Assembly (NCBI GenBank): GCA_003222395.1
Contig: QHWB01000052.1
Coordinates: 372,001-436,000 of the forward strand
Length of the DNA stretch: 64,000 nucleotides
Direction of reading: 5' to 3'
Source: Acidobacteriota bacterium
GTDB taxonomy: Bacteria; Acidobacteriota; Vicinamibacteria; Vicinamibacterales; CAVVIG01
Shown here piece by piece: positions 1 through 9,373 of the stretch (its first letter is position 1; each line of letters opens with the position of its first letter). Made by a program: the position numbers and the translations under genes. Under the pieces are notes generated by a model that did no database searches, was not told the origin of the DNA, and saw only the letters and a list, made by a program, of their open reading frames with translations.

Positions 1-789
1 GTATGCGTCCGCTGCATTGAGCTTGTCGCTGCGGAAATAGCCGTACATGCTGCCGCTGTAGTTGTTCGCACCCGCTTTCGAGATCGCCTGCACCTGCAGC
101 CCCACCGACCGGCCCATCGTGACGTCGAACATGTTCGTCACGATCTGATACTCGGCGATGGCGTCGCGGCTGATCCCTGGCTGACCGAAACCGGTGACCG
201 ACGTCTCCTGCGTGATCTCCTGTCCGTCGAGGTTCACTCGAAAGGCCGCCGTTCTGCTGCTGCCGTTCGGCGTCGATGTATCGGTGATCTGGTTGGCGGT
301 AATCCCTTTGACCATCGTGGAGAGCTGGAGCCAGTTCCGTCCATTGATCGGGAGCTCCTCCATTTGACGCCGATCGACGTTGCCCGAGACCTGCGCCTGC
401 CGCGTGTCGACGAGCGGCGCGGCCGCGCTCACCGTGAGCGTCTCTGCGATGCTCGCCACCTTCATCGAAAACACGATCGTGGCGTTCTGTCCGACGAGCA
501 GTTCGACTTCCGAAAGCACCGAAGGCGCGAAACCTGCCAGCTCGGCCTGCACTTTGTACTTTCCCGCCTGCATGCCGACGAGCCGGTACTCGCCGCGCAC
601 GTCGGTGACAGCCGTGAACTGACGTCCCGTGGCGAGGTCGGCCGCGGTGACGGTGACGCCGGGAAGGACGGCTTTGGATTCGTCGGCGACCGTTCCGACG
701 ATTGTGGCTTCGACCTGCGCGTACGCAGGCGCAACCACCGCGAGAAGGACGAACAAGGTGGCCACGAGACGGGCGCGAACGGGTTCCAT
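1..789 (-). CDS. TonB-dependent receptor with N-terminal carboxypeptidase-regulatory-like domain (C-terminus beyond window start)
   Basis: Minus-strand translation from ATG at 787-789 preceded by AGGAGG: MEPVRARLVATLFVLLAVVAPAYAQVEATIVGTVADESKAVLPGVTVTAADLATG...GNVDRRQMEELPINGRNWLQL; open to window edge (absent from ORF track because it is truncated). Confidence 0.88.
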   Translation of the reverse strand, partial: MEPVRARLVATLFVLLAVVAPAYAQVEATIVGTVADESKAVLPGVTVTAADLATGRQFTAVTDVRGEYRLVGMQAGKYKVQAELAGFAPSVLSEVELLVGQNATIVFSMKVASIAETLTVSAAAPLVDTRQAQVSGNVDRRQMEELPINGRNWLQLSTMVKGITANQITDTSTPNGSSRTAAFRVNLDGQEITQETSVTGFGQPGISRDAIAEYQIVTNMFDVTMGRSVGLQVQAISKAGANNYSGSMYGYFRSDKLNAADAY

Positions 790-894
790 CGGTTCCTCCT
801 AGATCCGGGGGGCTTCGCCCCCGCGGCCCCCCACGCCGTCGCTCGCGGCGGCCCCTTGCCCCGCTCCGCTCCGGCGGGCGCGCCTGTGGCGCGC

Positions 895-3059
895 CTAGCC
901 AGGTTCCGGCAACGAGTCAGCGCGTCGACGTCGACCGCGGCCGCGAACGATCGCGAGCGCGAACGCCGCCACCACGACCAGCCCTGCACTTCCGAGTCGT
1001 GCCTGCGCCGACGAAGAACGCGCGGTCGCGCGGCGCAGGATGTCGTCGTACTTGGCGTCGGCCTGCTGCACGCGGGAACGCAGCAGATATCGCTGGCGTT
1101 CCCACTGCGGCGCGAGCACGCTCACGGTTTCCCATGCTTCGAGGTCGCCCATCGGGTCGACGGGAGCGGTGAGCAGATCCTGCAGAATCTGGTGTTCTCC
1201 GCGCACCAGCTCCGCGACGGCCGGCGTTTTCCAGAACGGCTGGTCGTCGACGACGACGTAGATTGGCGCCGAGTGCGCGATTGCGCCGAGCTCCTGCAGC
1301 TGGCCCTGCGCGGGCACTTCCCGGTTTCCGGTGGCGCGCACCGCGATCCACATGCTGTGATCGGCCGTCAACTCCTTTTGCAGCTCGATGCGGTCGCCGC
1401 CGCTCGCACGCTCGGTGACGGCAACGTCGCCCTGCACGATCAGGTCGAGACGCCCCAATGCGTCGATGTCGGGGTTGAGCCGCGCGGCCGCCGCGATCTG
1501 GAGCTGCGCGCCTCGCGCGACATGAATCTCGTCGCCCATTCCTCGTCCGTTGATCGTGAAATCGAGCAACGGACCGTTTGTGACGAACGCGTGGCCCGCT
1601 TTGAAGGATGAATACCAGGCGTCCGGATCGAACGGACCATCGAGCTTCACGTAGTACCGCTCGACGCCAGGCAGCGAGGGACCGAAGTACGGGTAATCGG
1701 ATCCGGCGGCGGGACTTATCTTGAACCCGAGATTGAGATACGGATACCAATTGTCGACGCCGAGGCGCCCGCCCTGCAGCACTTCGATGAAGTCGACGAG
1801 ACCGAACGGAGCATCGAGCGACAGACCGCGGCGGCCGTTGAAGATCTGCGCCATGTGCGCGTAGCCGGACACGCCGCCCTGCATGTGCGACGCTTCGAAG
1901 ACCTTGTGATACGAAAAGAAATCCTCCGGCGGAAGATGAATCGGCTTCTGCAGGTTGTGATGAATCGTGTGGCCGCGCTCCGTCGTTCGCGGATCTTCCT
2001 GTCCCGATGCAAGCAGGTGCCCGTCACGCAGATACCGTCCGGCCTTGCCCCACGCCGGTTGGCGGTAATGCGTCGTGACGATGTTGCCCATCTCGAGGAG
2101 ATTGCCGACGTGCACGTCCTCGGCTGCGACCTGTCCCCACACGGCGGCGTCCTGCGTTTGTTCGCGCATGCGACGCGCGCGAGTTGACCGGCTTTCACGT
2201 CGACCGCGCCCTTGAAGACGCGGTACTCGGGTCCTTTCGTCGCGACGACCTCGTACGATCCGGCAGGCACCTGAGTCTCGTAGGTGCCGTTCACGTAGAA
2301 GGCCTGACGCTCGGCGGAAGGCCAGAGCAGCCGCGGCGCCACCCACAGCAGCCGCGTTTCGTCGGCGTACCTGTGAATCAGCAGAGCCTGGTCCGACGGC
2401 AGCGGCGTTCGTCCCGTCGCGTCGTACAGCCCCAGGCGTGCCGCGACGAGCTCGCCCGTATCCGCATCCTTTACTTCGATTTGAACGCGTCCGCGAGGCG
2501 CCGCCGCCTTCGTCGCGGCGCTTCGGACGATCGAGATGTCGCAGAGCGCAATGCCGCCGCGCGCGCCGACGGCGAGATCGGTGTTGAGAATGCCGAGGCC
2601 GGCGAAGCGGGCCCGTTCGAGGCGGACCGTCGCCTTCCGCAGCGCCGCGCCCGGCTCAGGCGAGATCTCTTTCGAGATGCCGTATCCATCGCCGCCGTTC
2701 TTGTCCCAGGCAATCGCGAAGGGCTGCGTGCGATCGGGCGCGTACGTCACGGTCACGTCGACCGGCTCGTCGACATCGAATGCGTATCGATCGTCGACAT
2801 CGAACGCGAACAGATCGCCGAAGAGACATGCCTGGCCGCCAATCGTCATCATCTGTGCCGGCGCCTTGCTGCCGTTCAGGCCCAGTTCGGATCGATTGGC
2901 ATCGAGGACGCGCGTGATGTGATCGCGTTTCCACGTGAGGGACACGACGCGCCGGGCTTCGGTGCCGTGCGCGCGCAACGTGACCGCTTGCCCGGCGGAC
3001 ACAAGCGCGGCGAGCGCCACGAGAGCCGACAATCGAGCGCGCTCATGTCGCAATCTCAC
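895..3059 (-). pseudogene. CehA/McbA-like (PHP-type) metallohydrolase, interrupted by a frame-changing deletion near 2165-2190
   Basis: N-terminal half in ORF 1716-3059 (signal peptide ... FKGAVDVKAGQLARV) and C-terminal half in ORF 895-2346 (MREQTQDAAVWGQVAAEDVHVGNLLEMGN...GHTIHHN...); frames switch at ~2170 and the expected GDxHxH segment is missing. Confidence 0.6.
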
Positions 3060-3083
3060 GTCCGCCTCCTCCTGTGTGTGGCG

Positions 3084-4997
3084 TTACTCCGGCCGGAATT
3101 GCAGCTGCGCGCGAGATTCACCCTTCATCGAGCGGACGCCGAGATACAAATCGCCGCGCGCGAGGGCCTCGCGATCGATCGGCTGAAGCACAACGTCGCC
3201 CGTGGATGCGGACCCGTTGAGCACGCTCAGAATCACCGGGCCGTTGTGGTCCTTCGCCGCCCGGTGTATGGCCACGGAAACAGCGCCGGCGCGCGCGCTC
3301 GTCGCCGACACGTCGTAGGACAAACGCCCTGTCACCGGATCGAATGTGAACGTCGCCCGCACTTCCTCGATGGCTGCGGCGCTGCGCAGCGGCGGCGGAC
3401 GCTTTCCGTTCACGAGCGCAGGTGTCGTGGCCGGCGCGCGGCGGGGCTGGACCGCGCGTTCGAACGCGTACGCGATCGAAAGCAGCCGCGACTCGGTCCA
3501 CGGCGGACCGAGCAGCTCCATGCCGATCGGCACGCCGTCGGCCGTGAAACCTGCGGGTACACTCAGCGCCGGGAAACCGGTGCTCGCGCTGACCTGGCAG
3601 TTGTTCATCCCTCGCACCGGCTCTCCGATGAGCGCAGCCTTGCGGCTCAGAACCGGATAGACCAGCGCATCGACCCGTTGCTCCTCGAGAGCCGCCGTGA
3701 TCAGTTCACGCACCGCCGCACGTTTGTGCAGCGCAATCCGGTGCGCTGCGCTGTCGCGGCTGTCGATTGCGTTGCTCTGCTTGAATCCGGCCTCGAGCGC
3801 CGCGTGATAGTCGCCCCGCTTGAGAATTTCTCCGAGTGAATGAACCGGAGCCTGCGGGTAGCGGGCGAGGTAATCGAGCAAATCGAATTTGAATTCCGTG
3901 TTGATGACGCTCGACCCCTGCAGCGCGGTCTCGAGTCCGGCAATCGCGACGTCGACGATCGTCGCGCCCCGATCCCGCATCGCATCGATCGCCTTGCGGA
4001 CGACGTCGCCGCCTTCCGTGTCTTCCGGCGCGGAGCCAAAAAGATTCCTGACGGCTCCAAGACGCGCGCCGGCGAGCGCCTCGGGCGTGAGCGCGTCGCG
4101 ATAGCTTGCCGCGCGGTGTCCCTCGCCATCGCGCGTCACCGGATCATCCGCGTCGAGGCCGACCGTCGCGTCGAGCACGACCGCCAGATCGACGGACGTC
4201 CGCGCCAGCGGCCCGCCGACGTCCTGCGTGTGCGAGAGCGGGATGATTCCCTGCCGGCTGGAGAGTCCCATCGTGCCCCGCAGGCCGAACAGATTGTTGT
4301 TCGCCGCCGGGATTCGAATCGATCCACACGTGTCGCTGCCCAGTCCGGCCGCAGCGAAGCTCGCCGCGACAGCCGCGCCGGTACCGCCGCTCGAACCGCC
4401 GGGATTGCGCGACGGATCGTACGGGTTTCGCGTCTGACCGGAAATCGAGCTGATGGTCGTAATGCCGCGCGCGAGCTCGTGCAGGTTCGTCTTCCCGATG
4501 ATCACGGCGCCGGCGTCACGCAGCTTCCGGACCTGGAACGCGTCGCGTTCGGGGGAGAAACCCGTCAGGGCGATCGATCCGCCGGTCGTCGGCAAATCGC
4601 GCGTGTCGTAATTGTCCTTGACGACGACCGGAATGCCGTGCAGCGGTCCGCGAACGCGACCGGAGGCGCGTTCGTCATCGAGCGCCTTTGCGGCGTCGAG
4701 CGCGCGCGGGTTCAGCGTCACCATCGCGTTCAGGCGTGGACCCTCCTGATCGTAGGCGGCGATGCGCGCGAGGTATGCGGCGACGAGCTGTCTGGAGCTG
4801 ACCGTCCGAGCGGCCATCGCGTCCTGCAGCTCGGTGATCGTCTTCTCGACGACGTCGAATGACGCCTCCGAAGCCGCCGCCGCGCGCTGAACCCGCAGCC
4901 GGGCAGGCACCGCGGCTGATACTCCGAAGGCAGTCGCCACGGCCGCCACGAACGCCACGCGCGTGATCTGTCGTCGCAAGTTGCGGTCTTGTAGCAC
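3084..4997 (-). CDS. Amidase signature family protein with C-terminal CHRD-like domain
   Basis: 637 aa; GIPVVVKDNYDT, NPGGSSGGTGAAVAA, GLGSDTCGSIRIPA amidase signature; C-terminal FTFDPVTGRLSYDV...AIHRAAKDHNGPVILSVL...LARGDLYLGVRS resembles CHRD. Confidence 0.92.
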   Translation of the reverse strand: MLQDRNLRRQITRVAFVAAVATAFGVSAAVPARLRVQRAAAASEASFDVVEKTITELQDAMAARTVSSRQLVAAYLARIAAYDQEGPRLNAMVTLNPRALDAAKALDDERASGRVRGPLHGIPVVVKDNYDTRDLPTTGGSIALTGFSPERDAFQVRKLRDAGAVIIGKTNLHELARGITTISSISGQTRNPYDPSRNPGGSSGGTGAAVAASFAAAGLGSDTCGSIRIPAANNNLFGLRGTMGLSSRQGIIPLSHTQDVGGPLARTSVDLAVVLDATVGLDADDPVTRDGEGHRAASYRDALTPEALAGARLGAVRNLFGSAPEDTEGGDVVRKAIDAMRDRGATIVDVAIAGLETALQGSSVINTEFKFDLLDYLARYPQAPVHSLGEILKRGDYHAALEAGFKQSNAIDSRDSAAHRIALHKRAAVRELITAALEEQRVDALVYPVLSRKAALIGEPVRGMNNCQVSASTGFPALSVPAGFTADGVPIGMELLGPPWTESRLLSIAYAFERAVQPRRAPATTPALVNGKRPPPLRSAAAIEEVRATFTFDPVTGRLSYDVSATSARAGAVSVAIHRAAKDHNGPVILSVLNGSASTGDVVLQPIDREALARGDLYLGVRSMKGESRAQLQFRPE

Positions 4998-5016
4998 CAG
5001 CCGTATGGAGTGTCAA

Positions 5017-5060
5017 CGACGCAAATGTCGTCAGTGCGCGCATCTTCGACAGAAATGTCG
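5017..5060. promoter_or_regulatory. Candidate tandem dyad operator: CGACGCAAATGTCG (5017-5030) and CGACAGAAATGTCG (5047-5060)
   Basis: Two 14-bp sites sharing CGAC..AAATGTCG, start-to-start spacing 30 bp, in the 80-bp divergent intergenic region. Confidence 0.55.
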
Positions 5061-5110
5061 GACGCGAAGATCATTCGTTGGTGCTAGGATGCGCCGGGCT
5101 TCGCGGCTCG

Positions 5111-6853
5111 ATGGCCAACCTCTTCTTCCGGACGCTTTCGCAGGGATTGCAGGCGTTCACGCCGGTCGCGGCGGCGCTGATGTGGTGCGCCGCCGTGGGC
5201 GCGGCGCGACACAGATCCGCGATCCGATACGGCCTCCTTCTGTCGATCCCGGCGACCGTTCCGTCCGCGTGGTGGTTTCAGGGCAGCGCGGCGCGTGCGC
5301 TCGACGAAGCCATCCTTGCCACGGTGACGTTCGCAATCGTGCTCGTGTGCGCGCGCAGGCTGCGATCATCGATCGGCGGCGCGACAATAGGTCATTCGCC
5401 TCCAGCGCGCAGTGGCACTTTTTTCGCGCTCGCTGCCGCGACGATCCTCGTCGTGGTTCGTCAGACGATGGAAATCGGATCGGTGTTGAGCGTGGCGGCG
5501 TTGCAGCTGCGCTCGTTCGACGCGACGTCGGCGATTGTGACCGGCGCCGCGCTTGCGGGTGTCGCCGCGTGGTCGTGGGCTCGCCTCGGCCGACAGCTGT
5601 CGCTACCGGTGGTTGAAGTTGCGATCGGCACGTTCGCCGCGCTCTTTCTCGCGCAGGTTGCCGTGTACGCCTTCCACGAGTGGGCGGAAGCGCGGCTGCT
5701 GCCATGGAGCGAGGCGCTGCACGCCGCGACGGAGCCGTACGGACCCGACGGGATCTACGGTATTCATTTCAGCGACCTGTTGCTTGTCGGTCCGCTTGCC
5801 GCGGTGGCGTGGACGCTGGTCCGCTCACGCGTCGCCGCGGCGCCGCGCGCTCGCGTCGTCAGCGCCGTCGCGCGCCCGCGCCTCGCCACCGTGACGATCG
5901 CGGTCGTGTGCCTGGCGTCGATGGGCATGCAGCGCGCCGACGCGCCGCCGCCGCTCACGCACGCGGGCGCCGCGCCCGCTGAAATCGCGCCCGTCCTCGC
6001 CCGACCGCACGTCGTGTTCCGCGACACCATGCCCGGACCGAATTTCGGTCGACTGAGCGTGGCGCCCCTCGACAACGTGCGACTTCGCCTGGCGGCCGCG
6101 GTGACGTGCGAACGGGTCTCGTTTGCGGCCGGACGTGGCCTCTGCCTGCACGTCGATCGCGGCGTGTTCAACCGCTACACCGCCCTGCTGCTCGACGGCC
6201 AGCTGCGTGCCGGCCCTTCGATCAAGCTGCAGGGTCTTCCCAGCCGGACGCGCGCCGCCGCCGACGGTCAGGTCGGCGCCGTCACGGTCTTCGTGACCGG
6301 CGACGATTACGCGTCGGAGTTTTCGACGCGGACCACGATCGTCGACCTGTCGAGCGGCGACGAGATCGGCGAGCTCGAGCAGTTCGCGACGTGGCGGAAC
6401 GGCGCGCGGTTTCGGGCCGTCGATTTCAACTTCTGGGGCGTCACGTTCGCGCGCGACACGAACACGTTTTACGCATCGCTCCGCAGCGCGGGCACCACGT
6501 ATCTGGTTCGCGGCGAGCTGGGGTTGCGCAGACTGACGGTCTTGCGCATGGGCGTCGAGTGTCCGTCGCTCTCACCGGACGGTCGCTTGCTCGCGTACAA
6601 GAAACGTGTCGGCCCAAGCCCCGACAGCTGGCGGCTGCACGTGCTCGAGCTCGCGACGAACGTGGAACGAATCATCGACGGCGAGACGCGATACATCGAC
6701 GATCAGGTCGAATGGCTCGATTCACAGCACGTGCTGTACGCCATTCCGCGCCGGACGACCGCGATTTCAGACGTGTGGGTCGCGCCGGTCGACGGCGGCG
6801 GGTCCGCGCGGATCTTTCTGTCGGAAGCCGAATCGCCCATCGTCGTTCATTGA
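5111..6853 (+). CDS. FTR1-permease-like membrane domain fused to C-terminal TolB/WD40-like beta-propeller
   Basis: ORF 5078-6853 with likely start MANLFF at 5111; hydrophobic helices, RQTMEIGSVL and FHEWAEARLLPWS...YGPDGIYG resembling FTR1-type proteins; C-term SPDGRLLAYKKRVG...DVWVAPVDGG propeller-like. Confidence 0.5.
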   Translation: MANLFFRTLSQGLQAFTPVAAALMWCAAVGAARHRSAIRYGLLLSIPATVPSAWWFQGSAARALDEAILATVTFAIVLVCARRLRSSIGGATIGHSPPARSGTFFALAAATILVVVRQTMEIGSVLSVAALQLRSFDATSAIVTGAALAGVAAWSWARLGRQLSLPVVEVAIGTFAALFLAQVAVYAFHEWAEARLLPWSEALHAATEPYGPDGIYGIHFSDLLLVGPLAAVAWTLVRSRVAAAPRARVVSAVARPRLATVTIAVVCLASMGMQRADAPPPLTHAGAAPAEIAPVLARPHVVFRDTMPGPNFGRLSVAPLDNVRLRLAAAVTCERVSFAAGRGLCLHVDRGVFNRYTALLLDGQLRAGPSIKLQGLPSRTRAAADGQVGAVTVFVTGDDYASEFSTRTTIVDLSSGDEIGELEQFATWRNGARFRAVDFNFWGVTFARDTNTFYASLRSAGTTYLVRGELGLRRLTVLRMGVECPSLSPDGRLLAYKKRVGPSPDSWRLHVLELATNVERIIDGETRYIDDQVEWLDSQHVLYAIPRRTTAISDVWVAPVDGGGSARIFLSEAESPIVVH

Positions 6854-6854
6854 G

Positions 6855-6965
6855 CTGGTTGCTGGTTGCTGGGTTGCTGGCGGCGGGGTTGCTGGGGCTG
6901 GTTTCATTGCTGGTTGCCGGTTGCTGGGAGGAATCATTACCAGCCACCAGCAACCAGCCAGCCAC
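6855..6965. repeat. GGTTGCTGG-rich tandem/inverted repeat in the leader of the DMFase-like gene
   Basis: Left GCTGGTTGCTGGTTGCTGGGTTGCTGG...; right CCAGCCACCAGCAACCAGCCAGCCACCAG is complementary to it. Confidence 0.75.
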
Positions 6966-6979
6966 CAGAGGAGGTTCGC

Positions 6980-9361
6980 ATGTCGACCGTACGCACGCTG
7001 ATACGGATCGCGATCTTCGTCTCGCTCGCGCTGATGGTCGGGCGCGCGCAGGCGCCGCAGGTCCAGCCGTCCGCGCAGGAAGGGCTCGACCGGATGGGAA
7101 TCGTCGGCTACGCGGATCACATGACGGCGCAGCCCGGTGATGCGATCAAGTTCATGGTGAGCAGCAGCGCGTCGCGGTATCGCGTCGACATCGTTCGCAT
7201 CATCCACGGCGACATCAACCCCAGGGGTCCCGGGATGAAAGAGTCGGTGGTGGAGACGGCGACCAACGGCGAATACTCCGGCAAGCGCCAGACGTTGCCC
7301 CTCGGATCGTACGTCGTCGTGCGCGACAATCCGGCGCTGCGTCTGACGGGCAGCTTCACGATGACGGCGTGGATCGCGGCGACGCGGCACGATCCGGTGG
7401 CGCCGGGCGGGCGCGCGCCCGACGGCGATCAGGGCATTCTGACGAAGTGGTCGCCGCGCGATCAGAGCGGATACGGTTTGTTCATCGAGAACGACGCGCG
7501 TCTCGCCTTGTGGCTCGGCGGACCGGGCGGCCGGATCGAGAAGGTGCGTGCGGAGATGCCGCTCCGGCCGTGGGTGCCGTCGATTCCTGGCGCGGCCAAC
7601 GCGCCGCGGCCGCAGCACGTCACCACGACGTCGTGGTATTTCGTCGCGGCCTCGTACGACGCGGCGGCCGGCCGCGTCACGCTCGTTCAGGAGCCGCTGA
7701 CCGAGTTCCCGTTCGATCCGACGCGTTCGACCACCGAGCATGCCACGCAGCTGAAGTCGCTCTCGACCAATGCCGCGCCGTTTCTGATCGCGGCGTATTC
7801 GTCGGGCGCCGCTGCCGGCGGCGAACCCACCAGCAGCGGTCACTTCAACGGCAAGATCGACAACCCGCGGATTTACGGTCGCACGTTGAGCCGGCGCGAT
7901 CTCGACGAGATTCGCCTGGGCCGCGGTCCGACCGATGCGATCGCGTCGTGGAATTTCTCGCTCGACATTCCGACCAGCGTCGTCACCGATACGTCGTCGC
8001 GGAAGCTCAATGGCATTGCGGTCAATACGCCGACGCGCGCGGTCACTGGCCACAACTGGACGGGCCGGGAGATGGATTTCAAACACGCGCGCGACGAGTA
8101 CGGCGCGATTTACTTTCACGACGACGATCTGGAAGACACGAAATGGGAGCCAGGATTCGAGTTCAAGGTGCCGCCGGATCTCAAGAGCGGCGTCTACGCC
8201 GCACGCCTTCGAACTGATTCGGCCGAGGACTACGTGCCGTTCTTCGTGCGGCCGAAGAAGGGAACGGCGACGGCGAAGATCGCGTTTCTCGTTCCGACGT
8301 TCAGCTATCTCGCGTACGGCGGGACCGGCAACTCGGGATTCAACATCCTGAGCAATTACGCGCACCACACCGACGGCAGCGGCATCGGTTACTCGTCGCG
8401 CCTGAGGCCGATCACCAACATGCGGCCCAAGATCACGACGCGCAACCCATGGCAGTTCATGGAGGACACCTACATCGTCGATTGGCTCGACGTGAAAGGG
8501 TTCACGGTCGACGTCATCACCGATCAGGACCTGCATTTCGAGGGCGCGGCACTGCTGGCGCCGTACAAGGCGGTTCTCACAGGGTCGCATCCGGAGTACT
8601 ACTCACAACAAATGCTCGACGGCCTTCACGCGTATCTCGAGAAAGGCGGTCGCGTGGTGTATCTCGGCGGCAACGGATTCTATTGGGTGACGCCGATGGA
8701 TCCGGCCGGACGCTTCATCGAGCTGCGGCGCCGCGACGGAACCGAGCACTGGCAGGGGGCGCCCGGCGAGTCGTATCACAGCCTCACGGGCGAACCGGGC
8801 GGTCTCTGGCGGTTCCGCGGTCTGCCGCCGCAGCGGTACTTCGGCGTCGGCTTCACCGCGCAGGGTTTCGACAAGGGGTCGCCATATAAAAGGATGCCGG
8901 GCAGCTTCGACCCCCGCGTCGCGTTCATCTTCGAAGGGATCGGCGCCGATGAAATCATCGGGGACTTCCCCTCACTGGCGCTCGGCGAAGGGGCTGCGGG
9001 ACAGGAGCTCGATCGCGTCGATTATCCGATCGGATCGCCCGCGCACACGCTGCTGCTCGCGCAGTCGTTCGGCCACTCCGATGCTTATCAGCATGTCGTC
9101 GAAGAGGTGAACACGTCCGATTCGCGGCAAGGCGGAACCGTCAACAAACTGGTGCATGCCGATCTCGCGTATCTCGAGTACCCCAACGGCGGCGCGGTGT
9201 TTTCGACCGGATCGATCGCGTGGTGCGCAAGTCTCTCGTACAACAACTACACGAACAACGTGTCGCGACTCACGAAAAACGTCCTGCGCCGCTTCGCGTC
9301 GGATGTGCCGCTGCCTCCGCCATCGACGTCGCGCCCGACGAGTCAACCGGCGATTCGGTAA
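6980..9361 (+). CDS. N,N-dimethylformamidase large (beta) subunit-like protein with LamG-like segment
   Basis: RBS GAGGAGG then ATG at 6980; YKAVLTGSHPEYYSQQMLDGLHAYLEKGGRVVYLGGNGFYW, GGLWRFRG, HADLAYLEYPNGGAVFSTGSIAW. Confidence 0.85.
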   Translation: MSTVRTLIRIAIFVSLALMVGRAQAPQVQPSAQEGLDRMGIVGYADHMTAQPGDAIKFMVSSSASRYRVDIVRIIHGDINPRGPGMKESVVETATNGEYSGKRQTLPLGSYVVVRDNPALRLTGSFTMTAWIAATRHDPVAPGGRAPDGDQGILTKWSPRDQSGYGLFIENDARLALWLGGPGGRIEKVRAEMPLRPWVPSIPGAANAPRPQHVTTTSWYFVAASYDAAAGRVTLVQEPLTEFPFDPTRSTTEHATQLKSLSTNAAPFLIAAYSSGAAAGGEPTSSGHFNGKIDNPRIYGRTLSRRDLDEIRLGRGPTDAIASWNFSLDIPTSVVTDTSSRKLNGIAVNTPTRAVTGHNWTGREMDFKHARDEYGAIYFHDDDLEDTKWEPGFEFKVPPDLKSGVYAARLRTDSAEDYVPFFVRPKKGTATAKIAFLVPTFSYLAYGGTGNSGFNILSNYAHHTDGSGIGYSSRLRPITNMRPKITTRNPWQFMEDTYIVDWLDVKGFTVDVITDQDLHFEGAALLAPYKAVLTGSHPEYYSQQMLDGLHAYLEKGGRVVYLGGNGFYWVTPMDPAGRFIELRRRDGTEHWQGAPGESYHSLTGEPGGLWRFRGLPPQRYFGVGFTAQGFDKGSPYKRMPGSFDPRVAFIFEGIGADEIIGDFPSLALGEGAAGQELDRVDYPIGSPAHTLLLAQSFGHSDAYQHVVEEVNTSDSRQGGTVNKLVHADLAYLEYPNGGAVFSTGSIAWCASLSYNNYTNNVSRLTKNVLRRFASDVPLPPPSTSRPTSQPAIR

Positions 9362-9373
9362 AGGGATGGACGT

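Noticed and set aside
807-822. GGGGGGCTTCGCCCCC hairpin as a rho-independent terminator
   Set aside because: No T-tract on either strand; better treated as part of the dispersed palindrome family.
6855-6965. Possible CRISPR-like array
   Set aside because: Units are contiguous and degenerate (~9-12 bp) without regular spacers; fits a tandem/inverted repeat.
6866-6979. N-terminal extension MLGCWRRGCWGWFHCWLPVAGRNHYQPPATSQPPEEVR of the DMFase-like ORF
   Set aside because: It is a translation of the repeat; a strong RBS and ATG at 6980 mark the real start.
6767-8590. 607-aa minus-strand ORF spanning the GGTTGCTGG repeat
   Set aside because: Antisense to the DMFase-like gene; Arg-rich shadow ORF.
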